From Proteles cristata cristata (lineage: Eukaryota > Chordata > Mammalia > Carnivora > Hyaenidae): a stretch of DNA of 64,000 bases. Location: contig JAESUZ010001506.1 in assembly GCA_017311185.1 (NCBI GenBank), positions 124,001-188,000 of the forward strand, written 5' to 3'. Shown piece after piece: positions 10,471 to 21,514 of this stretch. Each line of letters starts with the position of its first letter. The first letter of the stretch is position 1. The notes beneath the pieces were generated by a model. The model made no database searches. It saw only the letters and a list, made by a program, of their open reading frames with translations, and had not been told where the DNA came from. The translations under genes and the position numbers were made by a program.

Positions 10471-11700
10471 CAATGTAACAGAAATGGTTAGAGGCTCTCA
10501 AGGAAGGTTTCGTTATTTATTCCACCTGATTGACATGCAGAATTTATTATGATTCAAGTATAATGAGGTCAATAGATCAGGAGACAACTGGTATGGAGAA
10601 GACAGTTCCATACAGCTCCCAAAAGGAGGGGACAATGCCACAACACACAGGGTCACACCAGAAAGTGCTAGAGTCAGTTAGGAGGCACAGGGAGTATAGG
10701 AGAATATGGGCAAGAACCTCTGTTGGCACTTTCAAAGGAAGGAATGGGAAGAGCAGGGTAAGCAAGCTAAACAGGTTTTGGATTGGCTAATTTGAGTCAT
10801 TTCGGTGGCCTCTAGAGCATTGGACCTATTCCTAGTTATCTGGCACTTGGCCCTGGGGTGATTAGGGCAGGAAGATGATGACTCTGGTACGAGAGGTGGC
10901 TGAGGTTTGGGTTTCAGATGGGTTGGTTTCCAGTCGAAAGGCATATTCTCTGATGAATTGTTTGCTCTCTCTAAAAATTAGCTAGCCCGGGGAGGGTCAG
11001 CCCTTACAGTGTCAACAAAGTGCCAGGATGTCAAAGCATGACAATAAAAAGACACACTTCATAAGTACACTACCCTAGAAGAGAATAGACTTAGCAGTAC
11101 CCTCATAGGAAGAAACCAAGCAGACAGGACACAATTAGGATAGATGAATGGATGGACAGATAGCTGCTCAGATGGACCAACAGATCTTTAAGGTTTATTC
11201 TCCCTGCTGATCATAGTACTAGTCCAACATGTACAGTCGTTTCCATAGAAACCTCCCTAGTGCAAGATTAGGGGTAAAGCACAGTCATAAAGAAGCATTC
11301 ACGGGACCTCTGGATAGACATTTCTTCCATCGCTTCAAAACGAAGACCTGCTAAATGACGTGGAAGGAGAACTGTAGGCGTGCAGCTAGCCCTGTGGGAT
11401 TTAATGTTAGTCGTTATTCCCCATAACTCTGCTGCCTAGACATCAGAGCATGGCTAGTTACAAACATGCAGTCAGCTCCCTTCCAAAATCAATAAGAAGC
11501 TTTTGACAGGGCTATCCGCATTGACTCAGAGAGAAGAATAAGGATGCAAAGCTAGGAAACCAAAATTAGAGAATAAAAACTTCTGAATGGGTACTTTCAT
11601 TGGTTTGCTGGCAAGAAACACATCTAAGGAAACCAGGTTGGTTCCCAATTCCCTTTTTAATAAATTTTAAAATAGCTTCTGATACTTGGACACATGGGGC
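10471..11700. other. Unique sequence, no gene seen
   Basis: Repeat-free as far as I can tell. Only short chance frames. It begins the long transposon-poor stretch that runs to about 19090. Confidence 0.5.
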
Positions 11701-12850
11701 CAAATGGCTCAGATAATTCATTAGCTCTGATGGAAAATGCCATCTTTCTCCATCAGCACATCAGACTCATCTCACAACGACCTCCAGGCTCATGACTACA
11801 CTGGACAGAGGACTGTGTGCGAGCCCAATCCTGCTACATTCAGGAGTCCACTCTCCCTGAAACTCTGTGACTGGCGCTTTTTCTTGTGGGTTATTTCTAT
11901 AGAAACCCATCCCCGAGACTAGCTATTAATTGGAGAAGATTTATTTATCCTATAGGTTTGATAATCAATCATCAGATTTCAGCACTTGTTTTGCGGGATT
12001 CCATTTCATCACTTGCGACAGTATATATTATTATTCATTATATAAGTTTGTTAACGGTGTATTTATTTGAGTGGCTCTCCTTCTAAATAAAGGAGCCTTA
12101 TAAAGTTTTTTTTGTAATAAAAGGTTTATTTTTACATCAGCTATTTGCTTTCCTATGCTAAACCTCCGTTGAAGGCTCTGAGCGGCATGCAAACCGAATT
12201 CCTGCATTTCGGGCAGGGATGGGGCTGCTGGAGGGTGATAAAAACAGCTGCGTGGGCCCTTCAGCAGATTTGGCTTTTTTCAGCCCTGTCAGTCACTTTC
12301 CCCCTGAGAAGGGAATAAGAAGCCTGGTAGAGATTAGGAATGGTAATGTAAAGTTTCTACCTACTGCATAAAATTCTTTCAAATTAATGCAAGCATTAAA
12401 TTGTCAATGATTTTTCACATAAAGCAGATATTAAACTGTTCATGCCCGCTGGTGTTGGTATAAAGTTTTGTCAACATTTTTGGCGCATAGGTTCTGAGCC
12501 TGGGGGTCGAAAAATGTTTTTAACCAAATTTTGTTGTTTCAGTTGCTTTTTTTACACTCGTGTGTTGTAACTCAAATGTAGATTCTTTTCCCAAAAACGA
12601 AATTTGGCAGGCCATTAGTCCGTAATGTGGTCTAATGCCTGTGGGTATTTTTTAAACATGTAAATGGCCAAGATATTTAGATTTTTGAGGTTGAAAAACT
12701 GTGCACGCACTCTTAACAACTTCTTTTTCAGCTGTATTTAGTATGCATATTTATTGCACATGTGTATTAGGTAGCATGCCGATAGACTGGCGATTAGTTG
12801 GGAAAATACACAAACGGCTCTTTGCAGGGGGGAATGTCTCACAGAGTATG
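11700..12850. promoter_or_regulatory. Candidate conserved non-coding element (enhancer-like)
   Basis: AT-rich, repeat-free and coding-poor, yet it keeps about 18 CpG dinucleotides between 11990 and 12815, for example near ttgcgggatt, ctgagcggcatg, tttggcgcata and gccgatagactggcgatt. Ageing neutral AT-rich DNA usually loses CpG, so this pattern is typical of constrained regulatory DNA. No TATA/CpG-island promoter structure is visible. Function is inference; conservation cannot be tested here. Confidence 0.4.
11961..11974 (-). promoter_or_regulatory. PBX-HOX type composite motif
   Basis: The minus strand reads TGATGATTGATTAT, containing TGATTGATTA, the textbook PBX-HOX heterodimer site. A single match could be chance. 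It is listed because it lies inside the conserved-looking block. Confidence 0.3.
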
Positions 12851-13340
12851 AGTTGATCTGTCTCCTCATTTTTTTTTACTGGGGAAGAAGGGGGAGAGTT
12901 GAGTCAAGCCAGGGTTCCAAGGGCTCACTCCCGGAGTGAGGAGGCTCCAGGCCATTTCTACTCTTCCATGGGGCTAGAAGACATGAAGCATGACGGCTAT
13001 GCCCCAGCCTGCTAACCAACTCCATAGCACAGTAATATCCAAAGGGAGAGGGTGAGCATCCAGACCTCACATTGCTAGATCCTGTCTCTTGCCTCACTGC
13101 CTTAACCAGCACCAACGCCCCATGGACACTAATCCCAGGCTCTTCCCAACACGGAAGGATCCACAGACAGAATCCAAAGCAAATACTCTAAGTATAAAGA
13201 AAACACACTGTAGCCTAATCCACTGTCCAGATAATTGAAAACTAACAGTTATTACCTCATTTGAAAGTAATTTTTAACAATTAGCTTAGGAAAGTATTTT
13301 ATAATTTTTGCTAGCCTTATACAAACTAAAAAAAATTTCA
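12850..13340. other. Unique sequence, no gene seen
   Basis: Contains a minus-strand 79-codon frame at 12876-13115 without recognised similarity. No repeat recognised. Confidence 0.5.
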
Positions 13341-14020
13341 TGTAATCAATTAAATCTGGCAGGATAGCATCAGGCACTCATTAGGCTGGGCTGCTTGAAA
13401 TTCATGTACAATTTCTTCCTTATGCTGATCTGCAGGAGCTTTTAAACTCGCACTGGGATGCTGGCAACATCCTCCAAACATCTCAGACACATTGTCTCTC
13501 TGAACCTGAACTTTTTTAATGGTGGTTAAACATGTTGTCTGCTTTAGTTTCCTGTCTATCTTCATCATGAGCCAGCACCTGTTTCCAATAAATTATACGC
13601 AGAACTGTATCAGCCACACCTTGGCAACAGCTGCCACCCTTAAAAGCCGAGTGCCCTTGAGGACAATACACCTGTGAACACATAGCGTGTTTATTTAGCT
13701 GAAAGCCAAAACTCTAAGTTACATAAAGCAATTATCTAAAGCCTAATGTATGCCCATTATTAACACAAAATAACCCTGTTCTTAAAAACCAATAAAAATC
13801 TATTTAAAGGATTTTTCCAAATCCCACTGAAATTTGTACTCAGCTAGAGACCCATTCTTAGCCTGGGACTTAAAATTCTAATGGCGGGCAAGGTTGAGGT
13901 CTGTATGTGAGTTTTAGTATAATATATTCTGAGCTCATGCCTGGGATTTGGGGCATGAGCATGCATGGGTCATACAGCCGAAGCTTTAGACTATTAAGCA
14001 AGGACCTGCTTATTTAAAAT
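13340..14020. promoter_or_regulatory. Candidate conserved non-coding element
   Basis: Repeat-free, rich in homeodomain-like ATTA/TAAT cores and E-box-like words (atcaattaaatctggcagg, caattatctaaagcctaatg, ccagcacctgtttcc). It keeps CpGs at aaactcgcactggg, attatacgcag, aaagccgagtg, catagcgtg and aatggcgggc. No splice-bounded open frame. Regulatory role is inferred only. Confidence 0.3.
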
Positions 14021-14881
14021 AATCTTTGTTACCTGCCACTTTAGAAAAAAATTGATTATGGCTTAGAGGTTAAAAAAAAAGGAATGGATTCAGTTAATAT
14101 TTAAATGTGAGAACAGTTCATCCCAGAGTACTTTTCTTTATTTGTACAGCCCACCTTTACCTTAAGGTTCATTACCTAATAGCATTACCCTTAGGTAATG
14201 GGGTTGGCAGGATACTAATGAAAATGGAACTGGTGTCAGGTAAAGAGCTTCAAACTTCCATCCTGTCACATGAAATATATGAACAGGGAAAATTCCAGCA
14301 AACTCTAGTATCGGCTGCACATGGTTTAATTTCTAGGGTGTGTGACCTGCATCCCTTTCAAGGAGTAGAACTACATATTACATATTGCTGAGCAGTAACT
14401 AAGACTAGGGCATAGCTATCGTATCTCCCATGGTGAAGTCTCATGAAATCTGAATGATCTTTTGCTTAGAGTTCGTAATACGTTAATCCCTGTCTGATAC
14501 TTCCTGTTGACATTGAACTGATGGACCCGTAGTCACTTAGGTGCAAATGTGTTTTAGCACTTCTGTTTGGCTGATGCAAACGCTATGGAAGTAACTGCTA
14601 ATGAGTATTACAGCTTCCAGCTTGGGCCATGGCACGGTCGGTTCACATTCAGTATAGAAGGGGCCTGAAGCCTGTGAACTGGACTCAGCAGAAAAAAAAA
14701 CATAGGAGCAGCCTGTGTCTTATGACAAAGTCCATAACACACCAGGCTGGCTACCCTTTCCTGAATCTGGCCACGTGACAGTGGCTTAGGCTGCCACAGA
14801 GGGAGGGCGGCGCAGGAATGCGGCATGCCGAGGCCATGACTGCTCTACTCTCCTCCTTTGCAGTTTGTGGCTCTCTCATTT
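14020..14881. other. Unique sequence, no gene seen
   Basis: A 94-codon plus frame at 14107-14391 has no recognised domain. Around 14765-14835 there is a small CpG-richer patch (gagggcggcgcaggaatgcgg). Confidence 0.5.
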
Positions 14882-14975
14882 AGTTAACAGCTGTCTTCTG
14901 AGCACCTATTCCAGACCAAAAGTGGGGAACACCAAGATGAATGAGACAGATGGCTGTTCCTTCTTGCTAGGTTGC
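14882..14975 (-). mobile_element. L2 3' end fragment, antisense
   Basis: gagcacctattccagaccaa, gggaacaccaagatgaatga and the following gacagatggctgttcc track the reversed L2 tail. Confidence 0.6.
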
Positions 14976-15427
14976 AAAGACCTCCCCTGGGCGTTTGGAA
15001 CATTTGTGATGAGAGACCAAGCTTCTCACTGTGATTCTGTCACCACAGGCAGAGCTGGTCTGGAGCAAGAAACTCACGCACTTTCAGACAGTTTCCTCCC
15101 TTGTGAAACGTGCAAAACAATTCCTGTGGCATCTACATCAGAGAATTGACAGGAAACTCAAGTAAACAATGAATGCACATATATCTTGCAAATTTCAAGC
15201 ACTGAGTCCTTTTGGGGGCCTTTTGGTTTCAAGCTGTACTTGCACTGAGGTGACTTCTTTAGGTGACTTAGCTGGCTCTAAGTTTGAAGACTCAACATGA
15301 AACTCACAAAGTGCAGCCACAGCAGTGGTGTCATTATCAAAACTCCAGAAGCATTCCAGCCAGACTATTCCCCACTGGATTCACTTAATGTGTAACGATA
15401 TCTTTCAGCCAGACTTCACTGGGAAAT
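14976..15427. other. Unique sequence, no gene seen
   Basis: No repeat or exon recognised. Confidence 0.5.
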
Positions 15428-15432
15428 ACACA

Positions 15433-15469
<37 letters not shown>
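15428..15469 (+). repeat. (CA)n microsatellite
   Basis: An interrupted run of AC dinucleotides with one T substitution near 15438. The longest pure stretch is about 15 units. Confidence 0.97.
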
Positions 15470-15471
<2 letters not shown>

Positions 15472-16149
15472 TGAAAAATGAAGAAAATTAGGAAAAATGT
15501 GTTTTCCTTTTCTAACAGTATAGAAATAGTATAGCATTATGCTAATTCAACACTCAAGTCTCTATAGATATAAGACTTCCTTCTTTGATTGGGTTTCTTG
15601 ATTAAGGGCCCTCACATACAATTGCATGTAAATGTGAAAGGCACACAATTTGCATTCCAGGCCAGAAGAAACCCAAGAATGGATTTTAAAAGGAGAGAGC
15701 TCATTCTTATCCTTCTGGAGAATTTATCTTTATAAAGGTCAGCAAATTTAGAGCACACTTTGCTAATTTACCACGTGTATGGGAAACAAGTCATGAGCAC
15801 AAGTTTGCACAGAAGATAAGACTTGCTATGTTTTACAGAAATTGGTTTTTGAATATTGAAAGGATAATTCAAAAAACATTTTAAAATCCTATTGGTTTCT
15901 CTGCCTGCTTGTCAGATTTCCCATTGGTGATGAAACACTGCCAAGGGCAGAGTTAGTGCGAGTCATGAAACCAGACCTGGGCTTGTGGTTACTTGATAAT
16001 AACTGTGATAATAAATTCATCCATTAATTTCTTTCCTGTTTCCCTACATGGGTAACATTAAACCAAGATGTTATGCTATTGGAGGGAAAGAATCATTTTC
16101 ATTCATTCTCTCTCTCTCTGTCCCTCTCCCTCTCCCCCTCTGGAAGTTT
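15470..16149. other. Unique sequence with a short pyrimidine run
   Basis: At 16107-16141 there is a CT/CCT-rich low-complexity run (tctctctctctctgtccctc). The rest is unique with no gene seen. Confidence 0.55.
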
Positions 16150-16440
16150 TTTCTGTGAGGCTGCTGATTCCCAAAGACTAGAGCTGCCACAGGAGGAGAA
16201 AGCAAAGATTGGAAATCAGGTGCCCTGGGACCTGGGATTATCAAAGGCTATTAGACACAGTGACAGGCTCCTTGGAGATATGCAAGTGTATTATTAAAAC
16301 CGAATTCATAATGAAGATAATAAATACAGTAGTAGCCTGTCTGAATAACCAGGCAAAACTTGCCCACACCTTCCCACAGATAAGTGGAACAGAGGCTCTC
16401 AAGTGAACTTTTGTTATTGTTTTGTTTGTATGTTTTGTTT
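16150..16440. promoter_or_regulatory. Candidate conserved non-coding element
   Basis: Repeat-free and without a convincing exon. It has a dense set of factor-like words: attatcaaaggc (TCF/LEF-like), gagatatgcaagt (octamer-like), aaaaccgaattcataatgaa. The cue is composition only, so support is weak. Confidence 0.25.
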
Positions 16441-18290
16441 TCTTGTCTCTTTTCAGGCTAGCCACACGTACAAGGGGGAAAATGAGATCATTGTAACATA
16501 CTTCCCATTACTTTTGACCTGAGAGAATTTATACCCCCTCTAGGGGCATACATATCTCAATGGACCATGAGATATGTTCATTTTTCCTCACAAACGGATA
16601 GGCTCACAAGTTCCATTTTTTCAGATTTAAGATTAGGCTTCAGATTTAATTCTGTCCCACACATGGGAAAGAGACAAGCCTAGCGTCTCTGCCTATATTC
16701 TTTGAATCAAATCAATGAATCAATAATGATCTGTTTTCCCCCCTGTTCTCCCCCCACCCCCCTCTACCCCGAAAGCCAGGTAAAGGATGCAGAGGAACCA
16801 GAGAGGTTTTAAAGTGCAGTCCTTTTGTGCGAGGTTGATTTACGGAAACACCCCAGGCTTGAGGTTCTGAAAGCCTTTTTGCTGTAGACAAAGCAGAGAG
16901 GACAGACAACAGAATGATCCCGGTGTATAAAACTATACTTCTTTGCGTGGGATTTGGTTTAAGCCCATTTTGAACTGCCAGTTCATTGTTTAAAAATGCA
17001 CACCTGCACAGAACCAGTTGTGGTCAAGAAGTTTATTAGCAAAAGAATGTTCGTCAGTCCTGGAAATCCTATATAAAGAACCGTCATGGTTTTTGTTAAG
17101 AGTGAGATTCCCCATGAGTTACCAAAACCCAGTCGAACATCCTGGCTTAGCTAAGAGGAAGTTTGGAGGAGAAATAACTCTGGGGTGGGAAAAGGATCCA
17201 GGGAAAACCTAGGAAAACAGGCAAATTCAGCCAGACTCACACCTTACTTGAACTTAGTATCAATATAGTGTAGGGGCATGAGAAGATGTGGAATGTTCTC
17301 CCCAAGTGTGATCACTGATCTCCTAGGTACAAGGAGATAATAGACGGGAAGTGGTTTTCACAGCTGAGAAATACTTCATCAGTGTAAAACTGGGCATCCT
17401 GAATGACACTGAACCCTGATAATTTTCAAAGCTTTATGGCTAGAAATGGGGGAAATGGTTGTTTTGGAGCTTCCAGTAGGGTCCTTGTGTCTAGAGACTG
17501 TAGCCTTAAATGTGTCTAGAGACTGTGGCCTTAAACTCATCTGTGTTGGTGGAGCAGCTACCGATGGAGGGCATGGACAGCTGTTGAAAGAGCATTTTGG
17601 TTCTGCAAAAAGAAACTCAGAACCTTTTGTAATGTGGACATTTGCACAGCACAGCGCTCTGCATAACCGTAAAACCTTCTTTGGGGATGGAGACAGATGC
17701 AGATTATGCCTCCTTTTGGGGGAAGATCTCATAGTTGGTTTGCTTGATACAGATTTTAGTAGAATGGGGGCCCGGGGCAGAGGCGCCCTCTGGGGGTCCC
17801 CCAACAGTTGAAAAAATGTAGCCCCTTCCTTCAGCTGGGTGGCTTGTGGCAGGCCAGCAGGGCAGGTGCTGTGCGAAGTCTGTGGAGGGGCTCTGCTGTG
17901 TGCATTTTAATCTCCTTATGTTTTCCGAAGGCTTTAGTAATCTCTTGTTAAATCAATGAATCAGTGGTCTGGTCTTTGGGGAAAGGGAGATGGGACTGAG
18001 TCCACAAGTGGGTGCAGGTCGTCTGTGGGATGCAACAGGCAACCTGGGTAAAGTGGGTTGCCATCTGAGAAAGTGAAAGGGGGATTCTGGGAGAAACTTG
18101 TCTCCTAGACAGACCTTGGGGAAAGATGACAAGCCCTAAGATTAAGCAGGATCCTTCCTTCATAATTTCAGTGTTGAAGAAGAATGGGATCCCTGAGGCT
18201 AGTGCTTTGAGGCAGGAGTCAGATGGTCATTCCACCCACAAAGTGAAAGCAGATTTCATAGGAGCTCACACTGGTGCCCCCCTCCCTACC
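16441..18290. other. Unique sequence with chance frames
   Basis: Opposed frames of 141 codons (minus, 17379-17804) and 121 codons (plus, 17446-17811) overlap. Neither has a known domain, and the GC-rich end near 17760 inflates open frames on both strands. The stretch 17700-17940 may be an ancient repeat that I cannot name. Confidence 0.45.
17486..17535 (+). repeat. 25-bp tandem duplication
   Basis: tgtgtctagagactgt...ttaaa at 17486-17510 is repeated at 17511-17535 with one A/G difference, so it is a recent local duplication. It inserts 25 bases, not a multiple of three, across the overlapping chance frames. Confidence 0.95.
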
Positions 18291-18294
18291 TGTG

Positions 18295-18485
18295 TGTCTG
18301 TGGGGAGCGACATAACCTCTCTCCACACCATGTCCTGCATCTATTAAAATGGAGATAATGAAAGCAACTATCTCAAGGAGTTTACATGAGGATTAAAGAA
18401 AATAATGTATGTTAAGTAGGCAAGGTACTTGTCAAAGTGTCTGGAATTATAAATGTTCAATAAATGATAACTTTTATTATTTTAT
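18295..18485 (+). mobile_element. MIR
   Basis: gacataacctctctccacac, ctattaaaatggagataatg, tttacatgaggattaaagaa, then gtctggaattataaatgttc and aataaatgataact match sense MIR in order. Confidence 0.8.
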
Positions 18486-19097
18486 AAACTAGAACTTAAA
18501 TCTTTACCACTGCAGCAGAAATAGGCAGGGAAGAATGTGTACCAGGGACAATGGTCTCCCAATCCCACATGCAATTCCTGACACATAGTAGTGACTCAAT
18601 TAAATTTTTCCCAAGTGAAGAATCACATAGAGCAGGTCTGTCAGTTTACACTGAGTATTTTTCAACTGCTTTCTAAAACACTTGATAGCAAAGGTAAGGT
18701 TATCCCACTGGGCTCGTTATGCCAAGAAACACAGATATGTGATCGAGTCGATTCCAGATTGTCACTATGCACTCATCCTCACCATGTACTCTGATCTACA
18801 ACCTTGCCTAGGACTCCTACAGGAATTGCTCTGGTTTGGCCTATGTCAGAGGGGACACCTCAGCATGAGGATAAGTAATAATCACTAATTGAAGGTGTAA
18901 CATGGGGCTGCAGGAAGCTGGTTTCTTTGCCAGACTCCATATGAACACTGTTGAGTGGCAAGGCCAATGGAAAGGAGAGACATGAGCAGTAAACAGGCAA
19001 GATGCCACCATATTCTCTCCACTTTGTCCCCTACCAGGGACATGGGACTGAGAACTAGAGGCAAAGTGAGGGCTGCACTTCCTTAATATCATAAAGA
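18486..19097. other. Unique sequence, minor L2/MIR tail
   Basis: cctgacacatagtagtgact at 18578-18600 is a short sense L2/MIR-like tail. Otherwise unique with no supported gene. Confidence 0.5.
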
Positions 19098-19164
19098 GGG
19101 GAAGGAAGGAAGGAAGGAAGGAAGGAAGGAAGGAAGGAGGGAGGGAGGGAGGGAGGGAGGGGGA
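19098..19164 (+). repeat. Composite (GGAA)n/(GGGA)n microsatellite
   Basis: About nine GGAA units grade into about seven GGGA units and a GGGGGAGGG end. The strand is pure purine. The second half fits the G-quadruplex pattern of four or more GGG runs separated by one base. Confidence 0.97.
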
Positions 19165-19690
19165 GGGACTGGAAGGGGAAGTAAGAAGAACTTATCTTTA
19201 TAAAGCCAAACTCAAAATACCATGTGCCCTAGAAAGGATTTTTACCTGAGTTGTGATATAATCAAATAAGCAATAATCATTTAGTTCATTGTCATATTAT
19301 GCCATGAAGCTTCATAAAAATGGAATGGATAATGAGACAGGAAAAGGAATTATGGAATAGAAACTGTTCTCTGGATCTAAGATACACAGAGTTCCATCAG
19401 GGTATAAAGGGAATAGCCCCAAACCCCGCCAGGGTTAGGAGGGTGCTAGGAAATGCAAAGTGAGATGTCTACTCTGAAGGAAATAGACCAGGCTTTATTG
19501 CTTGGGATGGTGTTTGAAGATGGTCCTAGATGACCTTCAAGGAATGTTTGGATTTTGACATGTAGACTTGGGTCTGGTCAGGATCACTGCAGATCCCAGA
19601 TCCAGTTAGGGTGTGGACTTAAGTTGTGTCTCTGACCATGCATGGTAATTCCATGATCTCCAAATGCATAGAATTGATAATTAAGGAGGC
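19165..19690. other. Unique sequence, no gene seen
   Basis: Nothing recognised apart from short chance frames. Confidence 0.5.
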
Positions 19691-19875
19691 TAACATTTTT
19701 TTAGTATCTTTTGTGAGCTAGGCACTGTGCTAGATGTAGCTCTAATTTTTCAGTAGCACTGGGCAGTAGACAGTATTCTCATTTCACACAGGAGAAGCTG
19801 AAGTTCAGAGAGAGTCTTGCTGAGACTCTTGCAGCCAGGGAGTGGTGGGGCTAGGGTTATAAACCAGCTCCGCCT
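19691..19875 (-). mobile_element. MIR, antisense
   Basis: tgtgagctaggcactgtgct, ctcatttcacacaggagaag, ctgaagttcagagagagtct and cagccagggagtggtggggc follow reversed MIR. Confidence 0.8.
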
Positions 19876-19992
19876 GTTGCTTCCTCCACAGAAGAGACAG
19901 TCAGAAACTGGACAGGAGACGCTGTTAAAAATGAGGTTGTGAGTGTGTCTTGTGATTAAGCACTGAATGAAATTATCCGGGTACCACACCCC

Positions 19993-20050
19993 CACCCCAG
20001 ATCGGAAGCATACACTTGGCTACTTCCCCTCACCCCAGATCGGAAGCATA
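19993..20050 (+). repeat. 38-bp tandem duplication, about 1.5 copies
   Basis: caccccagatcggaagcata occurs at 19993-20012 and 20031-20050, with cacttggctacttcccct-type spacer between. Recent local duplication. Confidence 0.93.
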
Positions 20051-20360
20051 TACCTTCTGCGTGAACTTGGAAACTGTGCACATCCTATGGTGTAGACATT
20101 CTACTTTGCATCTCAGTGTTCATTGTCCAGTATTTACCACATGGAAAAATTTACAAATAAACACAAGGAAGTACGCTCAACAACAGTCACTGCAGTACTG
20201 CTGTGTGAGCAAAACCACATCAAATCAACCAGGCAAACAAAAAGTCCTAAAGGCCTGTTGGTGACAAGATATTTTTCAAAGCAATAGTGAGATCAAAACC
20301 GGTTTTGTAGATACCAGTTTGGGTAGCTTTATCACATTTCAATTGTGTCATTATGGGATT
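20051..20360. other. Unique sequence, no gene seen
   Basis: No repeat or exon recognised. Confidence 0.5.
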
Positions 20361-20790
20361 TTCAAAAAAAAATTATTGAAGGACAAGTGACAGATACAAT
20401 TGTACATATTTAAAGTGTACTTAAAATGAATAATTTTTTTCTTTTGTGTGTGTGTGTGTGGGCATGCTTAAGATCTCCTGTCAACTTTCAAGTATGTGAT
20501 ACTGTGTTATGAACTACAGTCACCATGCTGTACATTACATCCTCAGAACTTATTCTTATAGCTGAAAATTTGTGCCCTTTGATCAACATCACTTGATAAA
20601 TTCCTCTTCTCAACCCCTGGCAACTACCATTCTATTCTCTGTTTCTATAAAATTGCTTTTTTTTTTTTTAAGTTTCCACATATAAGTAAAACCATACAGT
20701 AGTGGCCTTTCTCCTTCTGGTTTATTTCACCAGCATAATGCCCTCCACATTAATCTACATTGTCACAAATGGCAGGATTTCCTCCTTTTT

Positions 20791-21020
20791 TTTTTTTTAA
20801 TTTTTTTTAAATGTTTTATTTATTTCTAGGAGAGAGAGAGAGACAGCATGAGCAGGGGAGGGTCAGAGAGAGAGAGGGAATCACAGACTCCGAAACAGGC
20901 TCCAGGCTCTGAGCTGACAGTCAGCACAGAGCCCGATGTGGGGCTCGAACCCACGAACCGCAAGATCATGACCCAAGTGAAAGTCGGACGCTTAACCGAC
21001 TAAGCCACCCAGGCGCCCCG
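20791..21020 (-). mobile_element. Young feliform SINE, antisense
   Basis: The duplication aggatttcctccttttt is at 20774-20790 and 21021-21037. The head reads aagccacccaggcgcccc and keeps its CpGs (gtcggacgcttaaccgac). It carries agtgaaagtcggacg and tttctaggagagagag, which ties it to the young subfamily. Confidence 0.95.
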
Positions 21021-21048
21021 AGGATTTCCTCCTTTTTATGGCTGAATA

Positions 21049-21116
21049 ATATTCTATCATATATATGACATGTCATATATACAATTATTAGAACATATAT
21101 AATTATGATAGAATAT
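21049..21116. repeat. Inverted repeat enclosing a perfect 20-bp palindrome
   Basis: atatatgacatgtcatatat (21061-21080) equals its own reverse complement. The arms atattctatcat (21049) and atgatagaatat (21105) form an outer stem. It lies in the AT-rich part of the antisense L1. Confidence 0.92.
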
Positions 21117-21269
21117 ATATAATATATATATTTCCTGAACCATTCATCCACCGAAGGACATTAAGGTTGTTCCCATGTTTCTATATTTTGACTCTTGTGG
21201 ATAATGCTGCAGTAAACATGGGTGTGCAGATATATGATTATTTAACAATTTATTTGTTAAATATTTCTT

Positions 21270-21461
21270 TTAGAAAAAATTTTTAAATGTGTATTTATTT
21301 TTGAGAGAGAGAGAGAGGGTGTGCATGCATGAATCCCAAGCAGGCTCCATGCTGTCAGCACAGAGCCCCATATTGGGCTTGACCCCACAAAGCATGAGAT
21401 CTTGACCTGAGTTGAGATCAAGAGTTGGATGCTGAACTGACTGAGCCACCCCAGGTGCCCC
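21270..21461 (-). mobile_element. Older carnivore SINE, antisense
   Basis: tgtatttatttttgagagag, ccatgctgtcagcacagagc and gactgagccaccccaggtgc are the reversed SINE. No clear duplication remains. Confidence 0.88.
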
Positions 21462-21514
21462 GAAAGGGATTCTTAAATAGGTAATTTTTTTAACTTTCTA
21501 AATACCCTCTTATT

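Larger units (their letters stand above)
20365..21260 (-). mobile_element. Ancient L1 3' end (L1MA/L1MB type), antisense, split by a SINE
   Basis: Antisense L1 landmarks occur in order: ttattgaaggacaagtgaca, aactacagtcaccatgctgt, aacccctggcaactaccatt, ccacatataagtaaaaccat, atggctgaataatattctat, then aaggttgttcccatgtttct and ataatgctgcagtaaacatg. The SINE at 20791-21020 splits it. Confidence 0.88.

Noticed and set aside
17379..17811. Opposed frames of 141 and 121 codons
   Set aside because: They overlap each other, contain a recent 25-bp duplication that shifts frame, and match no family that I know.
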